A DNA stretch of 64,000 bases from Streptomyces sp. NBC_01460 (GCF_036227405.1 NZ_CP109473.1:3844001-3908000), one strand, 5' to 3'; numbered from the stretch's first letter, positions 34,767 to 42,691 are shown. Notes: generated by a model from the letters alone, not told the origin. Program-made: numbers and translations.

Positions 34767-35141
34767 ATGCTGACGGAACCCTCCTGGCAGCACAGAGTGA
34801 TCCCCGGAATCATCGAATTCGCCCGCGGAGGGCTGCCCACGCCCGCGTACACCGACGACGGCAACGAGTGGGTCGACGGAATGTGCTGGCTCTACTGCGG
34901 GCAGCAGTGGACTCGTGTCCTGTGGGTTGGCCCCGCCACGGTCGCCGGCGCTCAGGCGCCGATGTACGCCTGCGGCCCGTGCATCCGCGAGCTGCAGGAA
35001 CGGGTCTGGCAGTCCCTTCTCTGTGAGGACCGGCCGGTCCACTCCGTCCAGTCGGGCACAGCCACCGCAGTGGCAGCCCCAACCTCCACCGGGAGGGCCG
35101 GAGAGCACCGGGGCCCGAGCAGGTTCCTGCACCGCCGCTGA
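34767..35141 (+). CDS. Small protein with CxxC pair, unknown function
   Basis: A 124-residue protein with WVDGMCWLYCGQQW, then MYACGPCIRELQERVW. Four cysteines in two CxxxC/CxxC groups may bind zinc. The last 30 residues are polar and probably disordered. It starts at ATG 34767, 19 bp after the CYTH gene, in the same direction. I do not recognise a family. The cysteine spacing and conserved Trp residues support a real gene. Confidence 0.65.
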   Translation: MLTEPSWQHRVIPGIIEFARGGLPTPAYTDDGNEWVDGMCWLYCGQQWTRVLWVGPATVAGAQAPMYACGPCIRELQERVWQSLLCEDRPVHSVQSGTATAVAAPTSTGRAGEHRGPSRFLHRR

Positions 35142-35304
35142 GCTCCCGTCCTGGTTACGTGGGTCGTCCGCCGTCCCCTGCGGCATGAGCCCGTGACCAG
35201 GGCGGGTCTTGGCGCGCCTTCAACAAACGCTTTCGAGGCGGGCCGCACCACTCGACCCGCCGACACCAACTTCCACCCATCCTGACTGTCCGGGAGGAGC
35301 AGAC

Positions 35305-35718
35305 ATGACACAGCAGACCACGGACGAGCGGCCGGGCATCGCCGCCGCCATCGTCGTTCACGAGGGCCGCGTTCTCATGGTCCGCCGCCGGGTGAGCGAG
35401 GGGCAGCTCTCCTGGCAGTTCCCCGCTGGCGAGGTCGAGCCCGGCGAGGCACGTGAGGCCGCTGCCGTACGGGAGACCCAGGAGGAGACAGGGCTGACCG
35501 TGGAGGCGATCCAGCTGCTCGGCGAGCGCGTGCACCCGAAGACGGGCCGACTGATGTCGTACACCGCCTGCCGAATCCTGAGCGGCACAGCTCACGTCGC
35601 CGATACAGAGGAGCTGGCCGAGATGGCGTGGGTTTCCCACGGCGACCTCCCGGAGTACGTGCCGTACGGGCTGTTCGAGCCGGTGCATGCCTACCTTGAC
35701 TTGGCTCTGTCTTCCTGA
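35305..35718 (+). CDS. NUDIX hydrolase (second copy)
   Basis: A 137-residue protein with the NUDIX box GEVEPGEAREAAAVRETQEETGL (about residues 45-67). The small size and the WQFPAGEVEPGE context resemble 8-oxo-dGTP/ADP-ribose pyrophosphohydrolases. GGGAGGAG precedes ATG 35305 at five bases. It is the last intact gene of the plus-strand cassette. A fragment of a FAD-oxidase gene follows. The substrate is unknown. Confidence 0.9.
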   Translation: MTQQTTDERPGIAAAIVVHEGRVLMVRRRVSEGQLSWQFPAGEVEPGEAREAAAVRETQEETGLTVEAIQLLGERVHPKTGRLMSYTACRILSGTAHVADTEELAEMAWVSHGDLPEYVPYGLFEPVHAYLDLALSS

Positions 35719-35741
35719 ACGGCCCGGAGCAAGGGAGCACC

Positions 35742-35848
35742 GTGTCGGGGCTGGGGCGGCTGGACTCACCACAGCCATCGTTCTCGCCGAGATCGGGGCT
35801 CCGGTGTACGTGATCGCCGAGCAGATGCCCGGCCAGGGCCCGGCGTAG
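35742..35848 (+). pseudogene. Decayed N-terminal fragment of a D-amino-acid-oxidase-like flavoprotein
   Basis: From 35744 the frame reads VGAGAAGLTTAIVLAEIG and then VYVIAEQMPG before a TAG at 35846-35848. This is the GxGxxG FAD-binding start typical of D-amino-acid oxidases. A GTG at 35742 behind AGGGAG is one base out of frame with it, as if a single base were lost, and the rest of the gene is absent. It is a remnant, probably trimmed by recombination at the border of the cargo module. Confidence 0.6.
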
Positions 35849-35874
35849 TCGCGTTGCGTCCGTTTTTGATCAAC

Positions 35875-35896
35875 CGAGGCCGAGGAGCGCGAGGGG
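35875..35896. repeat. 22-bp direct repeat, copy 1
   Basis: The 22 bases CGAGGCCGAGGAGCGCGAGG plus GG occur here and again at 36387-36408. Each copy is followed within about 40 bp by CGTTGCGT. The two copies flank the pair of Cys-rich genes. Confidence 0.7.
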
Positions 35897-35913
35897 GCAT
35901 CAGGAATCGCGAG

Positions 35914-35940
35914 CGTTGCGTGCAGACCCGCGACGCAACG
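35914..35940. terminator. Inverted repeat CGTTGCGT/ACGCAACG
   Basis: CGTTGCGT (35914-35921) and ACGCAACG (35933-35940) form an 8-bp perfect stem with an 11-base loop, just past the stop of the minus-strand Cys-rich gene. It may end that transcript. The half-site also occurs alone at 35852-35859 and 36416-36423, so a protein-binding role is also possible. Confidence 0.45.
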
Positions 35941-35958
35941 TTGAAGCGCAACGGTCTC

Positions 35959-36135
35959 TTAAAGCGGGTCGCCGCAACTCATACAGGTATCTTCGCCATC
36001 GTCGTACATAACGCCGCAGCAGTACGTGGGGCCGCCGCTGACTTCATAACAAGAGGTGCACATCTGAGACTCGTCGTCCCAGTCTGTCGCGTTCTCGACG
36101 GGATCGTCGCACCCTGTACAGACAAGCGCTGTCAC
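35959..36135 (-). CDS. 58-residue Cys-rich protein (second of an overlapping pair)
   Basis: Read directly from the minus strand: GTG 36133-36135, 58 codons, TAA at 35959-35961. It has nine cysteines in VCTGC, MCTSC, YCCGV and TCMSC arrangements, typical of zinc ribbons, with an acidic composition (DWDDESQ, YDDGED). Its GTG overlaps the TGA of the upstream Zn-knuckle gene (GTGA), the usual sign of translational coupling. Not recognised as a named family. It may be a zinc-binding micro-protein acting with its partner on nucleic acid or protein; that is inference. Confidence 0.6.
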   Translation of the reverse strand: MTALVCTGCDDPVENATDWDDESQMCTSCYEVSGGPTYCCGVMYDDGEDTCMSCGDPL

Positions 36136-36308
36136 CTCGCTTCACCCCAGCAATCGGAGGAGGTAAACGGAGAGCAGTAATCACTGTCGTGTCGTTCGGA
36201 GTAGTCGCTCATGTTGGCTGTCGCCTTACCGCAGTTCGGACACGTGGGGTGTTCACCCGAACATGTGCGATTGTTGTGCCCATCGAGCCCGCACACCCTG
36301 CATGCCAT
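36132..36308 (-). CDS. 58-residue Zn-knuckle protein (first of an overlapping pair)
   Basis: The protein starts MACRVCGLDGHNNRTCSG, a CxxCGxxGHNxRTC knuckle like those seen in some eukaryotic DNA/RNA-binding proteins, followed by PTCPNCGKAT and further Cys/His (HDSDYC, SSDCW). I chose ATG 36308 because it gives a compact zinc-binding protein; longer frames upstream carry no conserved sequence. A ribosome site is not evident. Its stop overlaps the next Cys-rich gene. Function unknown. Confidence 0.6.
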   Translation of the reverse strand: MACRVCGLDGHNNRTCSGEHPTCPNCGKATANMSDYSERHDSDYCSPFTSSDCWGEAR

Positions 36309-36780
36309 GACGACAGAGTAGATGAACCTCAGCCGTCGGACCCAAGACTTCGGCAAAGACTGGATGACGTCCGGCTTGCGATCATGCGAGGCCGAGGAGC
36401 GCGAGGGGCGGCAGACGTTGCGTTCATTGCGATGGAGTCCGGCGGCCACGTTCTTGGCATCCTGCCCGCCACCTCCCCGAGCCCGTCGCCGGACTGCTCG
36501 CGGAGCTGGTCACAGGCAGGCGGAATCGGCGATGGCACGTCGGCAAGCACGATCTCCCCGGTAGGTCACGGGCGTAGAGGGCTCCATGATCTCGGAAATC
36601 CGTGCCTGCCCTGCCTCCGGGACGTCCAGCAGCCAACGAAGCGTCATAAATCGGACCGGGGCCGACTACGCCGAAGCCCTGGGGGTCCGGCAGCACGTCG
36701 GCGGCCGCCGGGGTTGTGGGGACCGTACTTGCCGGACGGCTAGGCCAGTTTGACCAGTCGGTACAGCGGTCGCTGGAGCT
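36309..36780. other. Stretch without a confident gene; possible decayed reading frames
   Basis: No frame here has a convincing start, ribosome site and motif together. Two plus-strand pieces look protein-like (one contains GLLAELVTGRRNRRWHVG near 36.5 kb, another YAEALGVRQHVGG near 36.7 kb) and could be gene remnants. Copy 2 of a 22-bp repeat (36387-36408) lies here. Confidence 0.4.
36387..36408. repeat. 22-bp direct repeat, copy 2
   Basis: Identical to 35875-35896 and followed by CGTTGCGT at 36416-36423. Confidence 0.7.
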
Positions 36781-37152
36781 TTACGCCACGCCATTCACAG
36801 GACGCCATTTCCGGTAGATACGAACGATAGAGGCGCCGGAACCCAGGCGCCCCAGGGCAGGCTCGCAGTGGATTCCAGCATCTTCAAGAGACAGTTGGAC
36901 CTCCATCGCGTTCCCCTTACTTAGGCGCGTGCGCTGCGTCTTCATCAGTCCCGCCATCATTTCCTCCCCGCTCAGCGGTGCAGCTGCCCCCGAGTCGTGC
37001 GGATCGACCTTCCACCCCTCGAGGAGGCATGCCATCTCGACTGCGCGCCAAGTCTTCGTCAGGTCGCGGCGGGTCAGGGTGATCGATTCGATATCCGAAA
37101 GGCGTTCACGGATCAAGTCTGTAAATCGAGAGATGCGACCATCAACAGACAT
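36781..37152 (-). CDS. Hypothetical protein, 123 residues
   Basis: It starts MSVDGRISRFTDLIRERLSD at ATG 37152, which has AAGGGGAG just upstream, a strong ribosome site; the longer frame to 37200 lies in AT-rich leader DNA. The predicted content is an alpha-helical N-terminus (TRRDLTKTWRAVEMACLLEGW) and a beta-rich C-terminus (MEVQLSLEDAGIHCEP, SIVRIYRKWRP). No family is recognised. It lies alone between the Cys-rich pair and the relaxase gene, on the same strand as both, behind a 357-bp AT-rich spacer. Confidence 0.65.
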   Translation of the reverse strand: MSVDGRISRFTDLIRERLSDIESITLTRRDLTKTWRAVEMACLLEGWKVDPHDSGAAAPLSGEEMMAGLMKTQRTRLSKGNAMEVQLSLEDAGIHCEPALGRLGSGASIVRIYRKWRPVNGVA

Positions 37153-37509
37153 GACTCCCCTTAACAAATTAGGAACTGGGGTCGAGATCGAAAGACTCAC
37201 CTAATTAGAGAGCACACCTCACCTAACCGTCAACCCGAACGCCCGAGAAACCTGCAGACCCAGATAAGCCCAGGCCAGAGGCCACGCTCAACCTCTCAGC
37301 GCCCAAATTAAATCGACCTCAAACCCTTCGAGACAATTAAGGCTCGCGATTTCCGAGAAATATTCATGAACATTATTCGAGGGCGAGTTATTTCGGACAC
37401 GCGCGAGTCGGCTACTTGGCAGGTCTCCTCATGGAGATACACCTCCCCTCACACACCGTGGGCACCATGTCTCAGAAGGGAAGACTGATCTGCTCTGCCC
37501 TGTGCACCA
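37153..37509. promoter_or_regulatory. AT-rich spacer with imperfect 26-bp palindrome
   Basis: This 357-bp gap is clearly richer in A+T than anything else in the window. A near-palindrome at 37354-37379 is centred on TTCATGAA, with the 16 bases AATATTCATGAACATT symmetric at 14 positions. It probably holds the promoter and an operator for the 123-residue gene. It could also be a nick or recombination site, since the relaxase gene ends at its edge. Confidence 0.4.
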
Positions 37510-39228
37510 CTACAGCTGCCGACGACGGTTGCTCTCCCCCGGAACGACGGCCGGCCCTACCGGCATGGCCATGTGTTCCCCGTGGCCATGCCTCTGGATC
37601 CCTGAGAGCGTCGAGCAGCGGCGGGCGGCTTCAGCGCGGGGGTTGGGGGCAGAGCTGTGGCTGGTGTGCTGGATGCGGGTGATCAGGACGCGGGCGGGCT
37701 GGCGAGCGCTCGTGAGTTCGCGCTGAGCAGCGGCTTCCTTGAGGAGCTGGTGGGGCTTGTGACCGCCGGCTTCAGCATCAGCCAGGACGGTGGCGAGGGC
37801 CGGCCAGACGGGGTCGGTGAGCACGCGGTCGGCGTGGTCGGGGATGGCAGCCCGGACGTCATGGGCCAGAGTTCGGCTGGCCTGGTCGCTCGGCTGGCGA
37901 GCGGCGAGGGTGTCGATGACCGGGACGAGGGCGTGGTCGGCGGCGGCGTGTAGATGGTGCAGTGCCTGACGGGCGGCTTCGGCCTGGTTGGCGTGGTTCT
38001 TCGCCTCGTGCCAGCGGGCGGCGACGATCGTGGCCCAGACGAGGGCGGCGAGGAAGGCGGCGAAGGCGCTGCCGTCGGGGCCGACGGCGGTGTGGGCGAT
38101 GTCGCGGGCCGCGCGGCGCAGGGTGTGGGCGGCCTCGTCCTCGGCTCGGATCTGGGAGCGCTGGGCGCGGCCGAATGTCCCTACCGCGGTTCGAAGTTCG
38201 GCTCGGAAGTGATCAGGCGCCCTCTGGGCGGTGGCCTCGATGAGTTCGCCGAGCGCCGTGATGTGGGCCTGGGCGTAGGTGTCGTCCGCCATGCCCTGGT
38301 GAAGGGTGTCGAGGGCGTCGGTGGCGTGGTGCCAGGGAGTGGTGGGGCGCTGTCGGCGTGCGGTGGGGTGTTCCTCGGGTGCAGTGTTTTCCAGGCGGGC
38401 CTTGAGCTTGGGCAGGGTGAGGTCGGGGGCGATCTTTCCGCCGGGGTGGAAGATCTGTTCGCCGTTCTTGTTGAGGTCTCCGGGGCGGCCGGCGGCGTAG
38501 CCGAGGAGGTCTCCGGACGGTCCGCGGCGGGGTTTGATCGCGATGCCGTCGGCTTCGAGGTAGGCGAGGAGTTCTTCCGTTTTGCTGGCATGGGGGATGG
38601 CGGCGCGGATGCGGTTCTGGAGCCAGTCGCGGCTGGTCTGTTCCCAGCCGAGGCGCTGGGCCTTGTGCATCTCGGCCTGCGTGGGGCGCTTTCCGGCGGT
38701 GCGGTCGCCCTTCTTCAGTTGGCGCAGGCTGTAGTCGGTCTCGATCTTGCGGCAGGCGTCGCCGACGCGGACGCCACTGCCGTGGAGCTTCGGGCGGCGC
38801 CCGTCCTCGCGCACGGTGGTGGCAAGAATGTGGATGTGGTCGTCCGCGTGGCGCACGGCGATCCACCGGCAGCCGAGGTCGTCGCCGGGCGGGGCGATGC
38901 CGGCGGCCTCGACGATGCGCTGGGCGATGTCGGCCCACTCGGCATCGGAGAGGTGCCGGTCCCCGGGGGCCGCACGGACGGGGCAGTGCCAGACGTGGTC
39001 GGTGATCTTCTTCCCGAACTCGCTGTTCCGGATGTGCACCGGCTCGTCGAGGTGGTGGGCGAGCTGGGTGAGGGAGGCGTCCGGGTTTCGTCCAGGGTCG
39101 GGCATGCCGAACATCGCGAAGCCAGCGACGATGTGCGGGTCGAGGTGCTCGTCGTGGCGGCCGGGCCCGTAGAGGTAGGCAAGCAGACCGCGGGTGTTGG
39201 CTCCGGCCGGTTTGATGGCGGCTATCAC
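37510..39228 (-). CDS. Relaxase/mobilization nuclease (MobA-like)
   Basis: A 572-residue relaxase. The N-terminal part has candidate tyrosines in GLLAYLYGPGRHD, and the metal-binding His motif is AVRHADDHIHILATTV (HxDxHxH type, about residue 125). A long helical C-terminal region follows. It should nick at oriT and lead the DNA strand into a recipient. ATG 39228 overlaps the stop of the MobC gene (ATGA). No FtsK-type or VirB4-type translocation gene is present in the element, so transfer presumably uses another element's machinery. Confidence 0.88.
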   Translation of the reverse strand: MIAAIKPAGANTRGLLAYLYGPGRHDEHLDPHIVAGFAMFGMPDPGRNPDASLTQLAHHLDEPVHIRNSEFGKKITDHVWHCPVRAAPGDRHLSDAEWADIAQRIVEAAGIAPPGDDLGCRWIAVRHADDHIHILATTVREDGRRPKLHGSGVRVGDACRKIETDYSLRQLKKGDRTAGKRPTQAEMHKAQRLGWEQTSRDWLQNRIRAAIPHASKTEELLAYLEADGIAIKPRRGPSGDLLGYAAGRPGDLNKNGEQIFHPGGKIAPDLTLPKLKARLENTAPEEHPTARRQRPTTPWHHATDALDTLHQGMADDTYAQAHITALGELIEATAQRAPDHFRAELRTAVGTFGRAQRSQIRAEDEAAHTLRRAARDIAHTAVGPDGSAFAAFLAALVWATIVAARWHEAKNHANQAEAARQALHHLHAAADHALVPVIDTLAARQPSDQASRTLAHDVRAAIPDHADRVLTDPVWPALATVLADAEAGGHKPHQLLKEAAAQRELTSARQPARVLITRIQHTSHSSAPNPRAEAARRCSTLSGIQRHGHGEHMAMPVGPAVVPGESNRRRQL

Positions 39229-39959
39229 GCGGCCTGCTCTTTCTCCGCCTCGGCGGGTTCACGCAGGGCCTGGGCGATCAGGTCCAGCAGGTGGTGGAGC
39301 TCGTCGAGACGGTGACGTACGTCGGGCGGGGTGGAGTCGCTGTTGAGGGCTCGGGCGATCTGGTTGACGTTGACGCCGATCCGGTTGAGTTCACGCAGCA
39401 CCTGGGCGCGGAACATGTGGGTGCGACGACGGTCCTCGGACAGCGGCAGGTTCGCCGTGAACCGACCGGCGACGAAGGCGAGGGTGACGTCTGCGGTGAA
39501 GCCGGATACCCCTTTGTAGCCGTGCTCGGCTGCGGCCTCCTGGAGCGCGGCGTGCTCGTCGCCGGTGAAGAGCAGGGGTCCGACACGGACGGTCCGCTTG
39601 GTGCCGGTGAAGCGGCGAATCGTCGGCTGCACGCTCTGCGATGCTCGTTCGCCGGCGGTGGGTTCAGTGGCATGTGCGGGGCGAAGGATCTGCTGCTGAA
39701 CGGCGTAAAGCTCCTCCTGGTCGGGGCTGCCCTCGGTCCCGACCTCCCGGCCAGGCGCCCCTTGGCGCTGGGCCGTCTCCGCCACCCCCGGGGCGGAGAT
39801 CCCCGAAGACCGGCCTTGAGTCGGACTCGGAGTACTACTGGCTCCGCCCGGGGCCGTCCTCCCAAATGCCCGACGCAGGCGGGACAGCAGCGTAGGGGAC
39901 TGTGCTGAGGCAGGCGGCTCAGCGGGGGTGTCGTCAGGTAGGTGCTGGCTGTGCTGCAT
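39225..39959 (-). CDS. MobC-like relaxosome protein
   Basis: A 244-residue protein with a disordered Pro/Ser-rich N-terminal half. The C-terminal half begins KRTVRVGPLLFTGDEHAAL and contains the MobC hallmark LNRIGVNVNQIARALNS, then a helical tail. MobC proteins bind oriT and help the relaxase open the strands. ATG 39959 follows AGGAG at eight bases. It is coupled to the relaxase gene downstream. Confidence 0.87.
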   Translation of the reverse strand: MQHSQHLPDDTPAEPPASAQSPTLLSRLRRAFGRTAPGGASSTPSPTQGRSSGISAPGVAETAQRQGAPGREVGTEGSPDQEELYAVQQQILRPAHATEPTAGERASQSVQPTIRRFTGTKRTVRVGPLLFTGDEHAALQEAAAEHGYKGVSGFTADVTLAFVAGRFTANLPLSEDRRRTHMFRAQVLRELNRIGVNVNQIARALNSDSTPPDVRHRLDELHHLLDLIAQALREPAEAEKEQAA

Positions 39960-40109
39960 GGAAGATGCTCCTGATACGGCTCGGCGAAATTGACCTGGGC
40001 GCCCCACTGGCATGGGCCCGCGTGTTGTCCACAGGTGTGGAAATCCGCGGCGCGACCGGCGGGTGCTCGGCTGACCGGAAGGGTTCCGGTCACCCGAGCA
40101 CCCGAGACG

Positions 40110-40964
40110 TCAGCCGCCGGAGACCTTGATGCCAGCGGCTTCGAGTTCCGGCCGGAGCGATCCCATGACTTCGGTCTGCCGCGCGCTGCCGATCGTCAGG
40201 TTCCGATCCTTCACGGCAGCTCGCAGCAGGTCACGCGTGAGTTTGCCGTGCTGATGACCGGTGGTTCGGCCGATGTCCACCAGTTCCGCGATGGTGGCCT
40301 TCGGCGGACGGCCGCCGACTGGTTTGGCCTTTGGCACCAGGGACGTAGATTCCGTCCGCTCGTCGCCAGACACTTGCGAATCATTGGCGGAAGCGTCCTG
40401 CCATAGACCCTCACCCTGTTCACCGACCGGCCGGTTCCGCCCGGCTACGGAACCGATACCGGAGGAGGCATCGGCCGGGACGACGAGTTGGTGGATCTGT
40501 CGCATCAGCACGCCGAAGGCGACCATCGCGGCGGCCGGAGGGACGGCAGCGACCACGTAGTCGAGGAGGGGGACGCTGCGTTCGTTGTCCGTGCCGCCGA
40601 CCCCGGCGACGTTCAGCGCGATGGAGCCGACCGATCCGGTAGCGGTTACGGCGATCGCCCAGAGGTCGGTCGTACGCCGAAGCGCGGCGCGCAGCATGAG
40701 CAGTTCACCCGCGACGATGAACGCGTCCAGGGTGGCGGGCCAGGCCCACCGGCGGATGGGGGATGCGCCGAGCCCGTGCTGGCCTGCGACATCGGCGAGG
40801 TGCGCGTAGGACAGCCAGAACGCTCCGGCAGTCAGGGCCACGATGACGACGCCGGCCGCGCCGAGCGCGAGCTGCTCTGCGTCGGCATGCTTCGGTCGCT
40901 GCTCTGCGGCTGGGACGTCATCTCGTGTATGCGGCGATGACGTGATGAGGTGCGGGGCGGTCAA
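40110..40964 (-). CDS. DUF2637 membrane protein (SpdB-like)
   Basis: A 284-residue protein starting at TTG 40964, eight bases after AAGGAG. Four hydrophobic segments (about residues 33-55, 70-92, 100-120, 130-155) match DUF2637, including GAFWLSYAHLADVA and RRWAWPATLDAFIVAGELL. DUF2637 proteins are common on actinomycete plasmids and integrative elements, often near Spd spread genes. The C-terminal half is soluble with a Lys/Arg-rich end (GKLTRDLLRAAVKDRNLTI) resembling a helix-turn-helix. A membrane role in DNA spread or maintenance is inferred. Confidence 0.85.
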   Translation of the reverse strand: MTAPHLITSSPHTRDDVPAAEQRPKHADAEQLALGAAGVVIVALTAGAFWLSYAHLADVAGQHGLGASPIRRWAWPATLDAFIVAGELLMLRAALRRTTDLWAIAVTATGSVGSIALNVAGVGGTDNERSVPLLDYVVAAVPPAAAMVAFGVLMRQIHQLVVPADASSGIGSVAGRNRPVGEQGEGLWQDASANDSQVSGDERTESTSLVPKAKPVGGRPPKATIAELVDIGRTTGHQHGKLTRDLLRAAVKDRNLTIGSARQTEVMGSLRPELEAAGIKVSGG

Positions 40965-41002
40965 GCGGGAATCTCCTTGGGGTAGTGGTGAGGTGCGTCT
41001 TT

Positions 41003-41317
41003 GCCGTCTTGTGCGTTGCACGTGCAGGTCAGCGCGGTACGGCAGCGCGCCGGATGTGCCGTCTTGGCAGGGAGCGCTCACGTCTTGTTCCGACTCGGAA
41101 CAAGACGTGAGGCGTAGTCCACCCCGGCTTGTGTCCGAACGCCTGCACCTGCTGGGACGAACGTGCTTCGGCAGCCGTCCCAGCGAGCAGGGCTGTGACC
41201 TGCGGCGATACGGCGAGGACGCCTGGGACGGGGCAAGACGGATCTGGACGCCGTCCCAATGCTGGCTGCACGCGCTCAGGCGCGTGCGCTGCCGTCTTGC
41301 CTTCGACTGCCGTCTTG
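41003..41317. repeat. Iteron- and hairpin-rich region (candidate origin of replication or transfer)
   Basis: In the 419-bp gap between the DUF3631 and DUF2637 genes, GCCGTCTTG occurs at 41003, 41058, 41291 and 41309, with CAAGACGG inverted at 41234. A perfect 15-bp inverted repeat (CTCACGTCTTGTTCC/GGAACAAGACGTGAG, 41077-41091 and 41097-41111) has a five-base loop and includes the same CGTCTTG core. Another perfect stem is GCTGGGACG/CGTCCCAGC (41151-41159, 41176-41184), and TGGGACGG/CCGTCCCA pairs at 41224-41231 and 41251-41258. Such clustering is typical of initiator or relaxase binding sites. Confidence 0.65.
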
Positions 41318-41383
41318 CTGATGTGTGCCCTGACCTGCACGATCACGGCAGGGACGGCAAGTACGGCAACCAGGGATGTGGGG

Positions 41384-42691
41384 TCAGCCTTCGCCGCGAG
41401 GATCGTCGACCGGGTGGACGGTCGGGCAGTAGCGCCGCCAGGCGTCCAGGAGCTTGTTGCGCGTGTAGCCCTTGCGCTGAGTCCGGTCGGCCATGCGCAC
41501 GTTGCCGGGCCGGATGTCGTAGTCGCGCAGCATCCTGCTGAGCTGCCGGGAGGTCAGGCCGTAGCGTCCACGCTCTCCCCACGGGGCTTCGGCGTCCGCG
41601 TTCAGGTGGTGCAGGAGGTCTTCGGTGGAGAGGCTGTCCGCCTCCCGCTGCGCGAAGAAGACCCGTCGGATGTCAGCGAGGATTCGCGCCCCGCTCGGGT
41701 GGTCCTCCTCGGCCGCCACCTCGGCCGCGACCATCCGTGCGCACGCGATCCGCGCGAGCCGTGGCCAGCGGCCGTCGGCCAGGTCCGCGACGATCACAAG
41801 AGGCTCCCAGGTGTCGGCGGCTCGATCCTCGACCGGCATCTCCGGCTCCAGGCTCGCAGCGTCCTCCAGTAGCGGGAGGGCCCAGGCACGGATTCGGTCG
41901 CGCAGTTCGTGCAGGGCCGGGATGTCGCGTCGCGAGCGGAAGGGTTTGACCTTCTCCCCCTCGGCCCTGCGACGCATACGGATGACGACCGATCGATCCA
42001 TGACGGTGTCCGGCAGATCACCGATACCCGCGATGGCCGCCATCGCGAAGGTGGCGAACTTGTGCGGGGTGTGGTCGTTGCCGACGACCCGGGTGACGTA
42101 CCGGCCGCGCTGATGGCCAGCATTGAGGAGGCCGCGTGTCTCCTCGTTCTTCTCCGCGACCTTCGGGCCGAAGATGGTGTCGGCCTCGTCCACCAACAGC
42201 GTCGGCGGCTCCTCTTCGTTGATCGAGCGGAAGATGGCCGCTGGTGTGGTGTTGATGGTGAGCATCGGCCCGTGGACCGTCTCAGTCAGCACGTCCAGGA
42301 GCCGCGACTTCCCGCACCGCTTCGCAGGACCCACCACTGCCAGCCGTGGCGCGTGCTGCCACGCGGGCTGGAGCTGCGTCGCCGCCACCCACAGAGTGAT
42401 CGCGTCCAGCGCTTCGGAAGAAGGCGGGATCACGAACTGGGCTATCTGGGAGCGCAGTTCATCCAATAGTTCCGAGCCCGGCGTCGGCTCCCCGTCGGGG
42501 ATGGCCTCCAGGCCCTTCGCAGGGTCCGGCTCGCTGCTGCCGTCGGCCGGGCCGTCGTATGCCTCCGCCGTGGCACCGTCGGCCTGGGAGGGGCGCAGGT
42601 GAGCGCCGGGCTGGCCGGGGATGGCTGTGGCAGGCCAGGCCGCTCGGGCGGAGGCGGAGGCGGAATAGGAGTCGGGGTTCTCGGGTTGCAC
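41384..42691 (-). CDS. DUF3631 domain ATPase (candidate replication helicase/primase partner)
   Basis: A 435-residue protein. Walker A is VVGPAKRCGKSRLLD (about residue 125), Walker B is TLLVDEADTIFG, and SVVIRMRRRAEGEKV and the C-terminal region match DUF3631, found in plasmid and phage replication ATPases. The first 70 residues are low complexity. GTG 42691 is chosen because GAGGAG stands seven bases upstream; the longer frame to 43003 has no ribosome site. With no RepSA-like protein visible, this is the best candidate to act at the neighbouring iteron region. Confidence 0.82.
   Translation of the reverse strand: MQPENPDSYSASASARAAWPATAIPGQPGAHLRPSQADGATAEAYDGPADGSSEPDPAKGLEAIPDGEPTPGSELLDELRSQIAQFVIPPSSEALDAITLWVAATQLQPAWQHAPRLAVVGPAKRCGKSRLLDVLTETVHGPMLTINTTPAAIFRSINEEEPPTLLVDEADTIFGPKVAEKNEETRGLLNAGHQRGRYVTRVVGNDHTPHKFATFAMAAIAGIGDLPDTVMDRSVVIRMRRRAEGEKVKPFRSRRDIPALHELRDRIRAWALPLLEDAASLEPEMPVEDRAADTWEPLVIVADLADGRWPRLARIACARMVAAEVAAEEDHPSGARILADIRRVFFAQREADSLSTEDLLHHLNADAEAPWGERGRYGLTSRQLSRMLRDYDIRPGNVRMADRTQRKGYTRNKLLDAWRRYCPTVHPVDDPRGEG

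Noticed and set aside
36189..36743. 184-codon plus-strand frame
   Set aside because: Antisense of the Zn-knuckle gene in part, with no start support or domain.
41029..41346. 105-codon minus-strand frame between DUF2637 and DUF3631 genes
   Set aside because: It runs through the repeat and hairpin cluster and has no ribosome site or motif.
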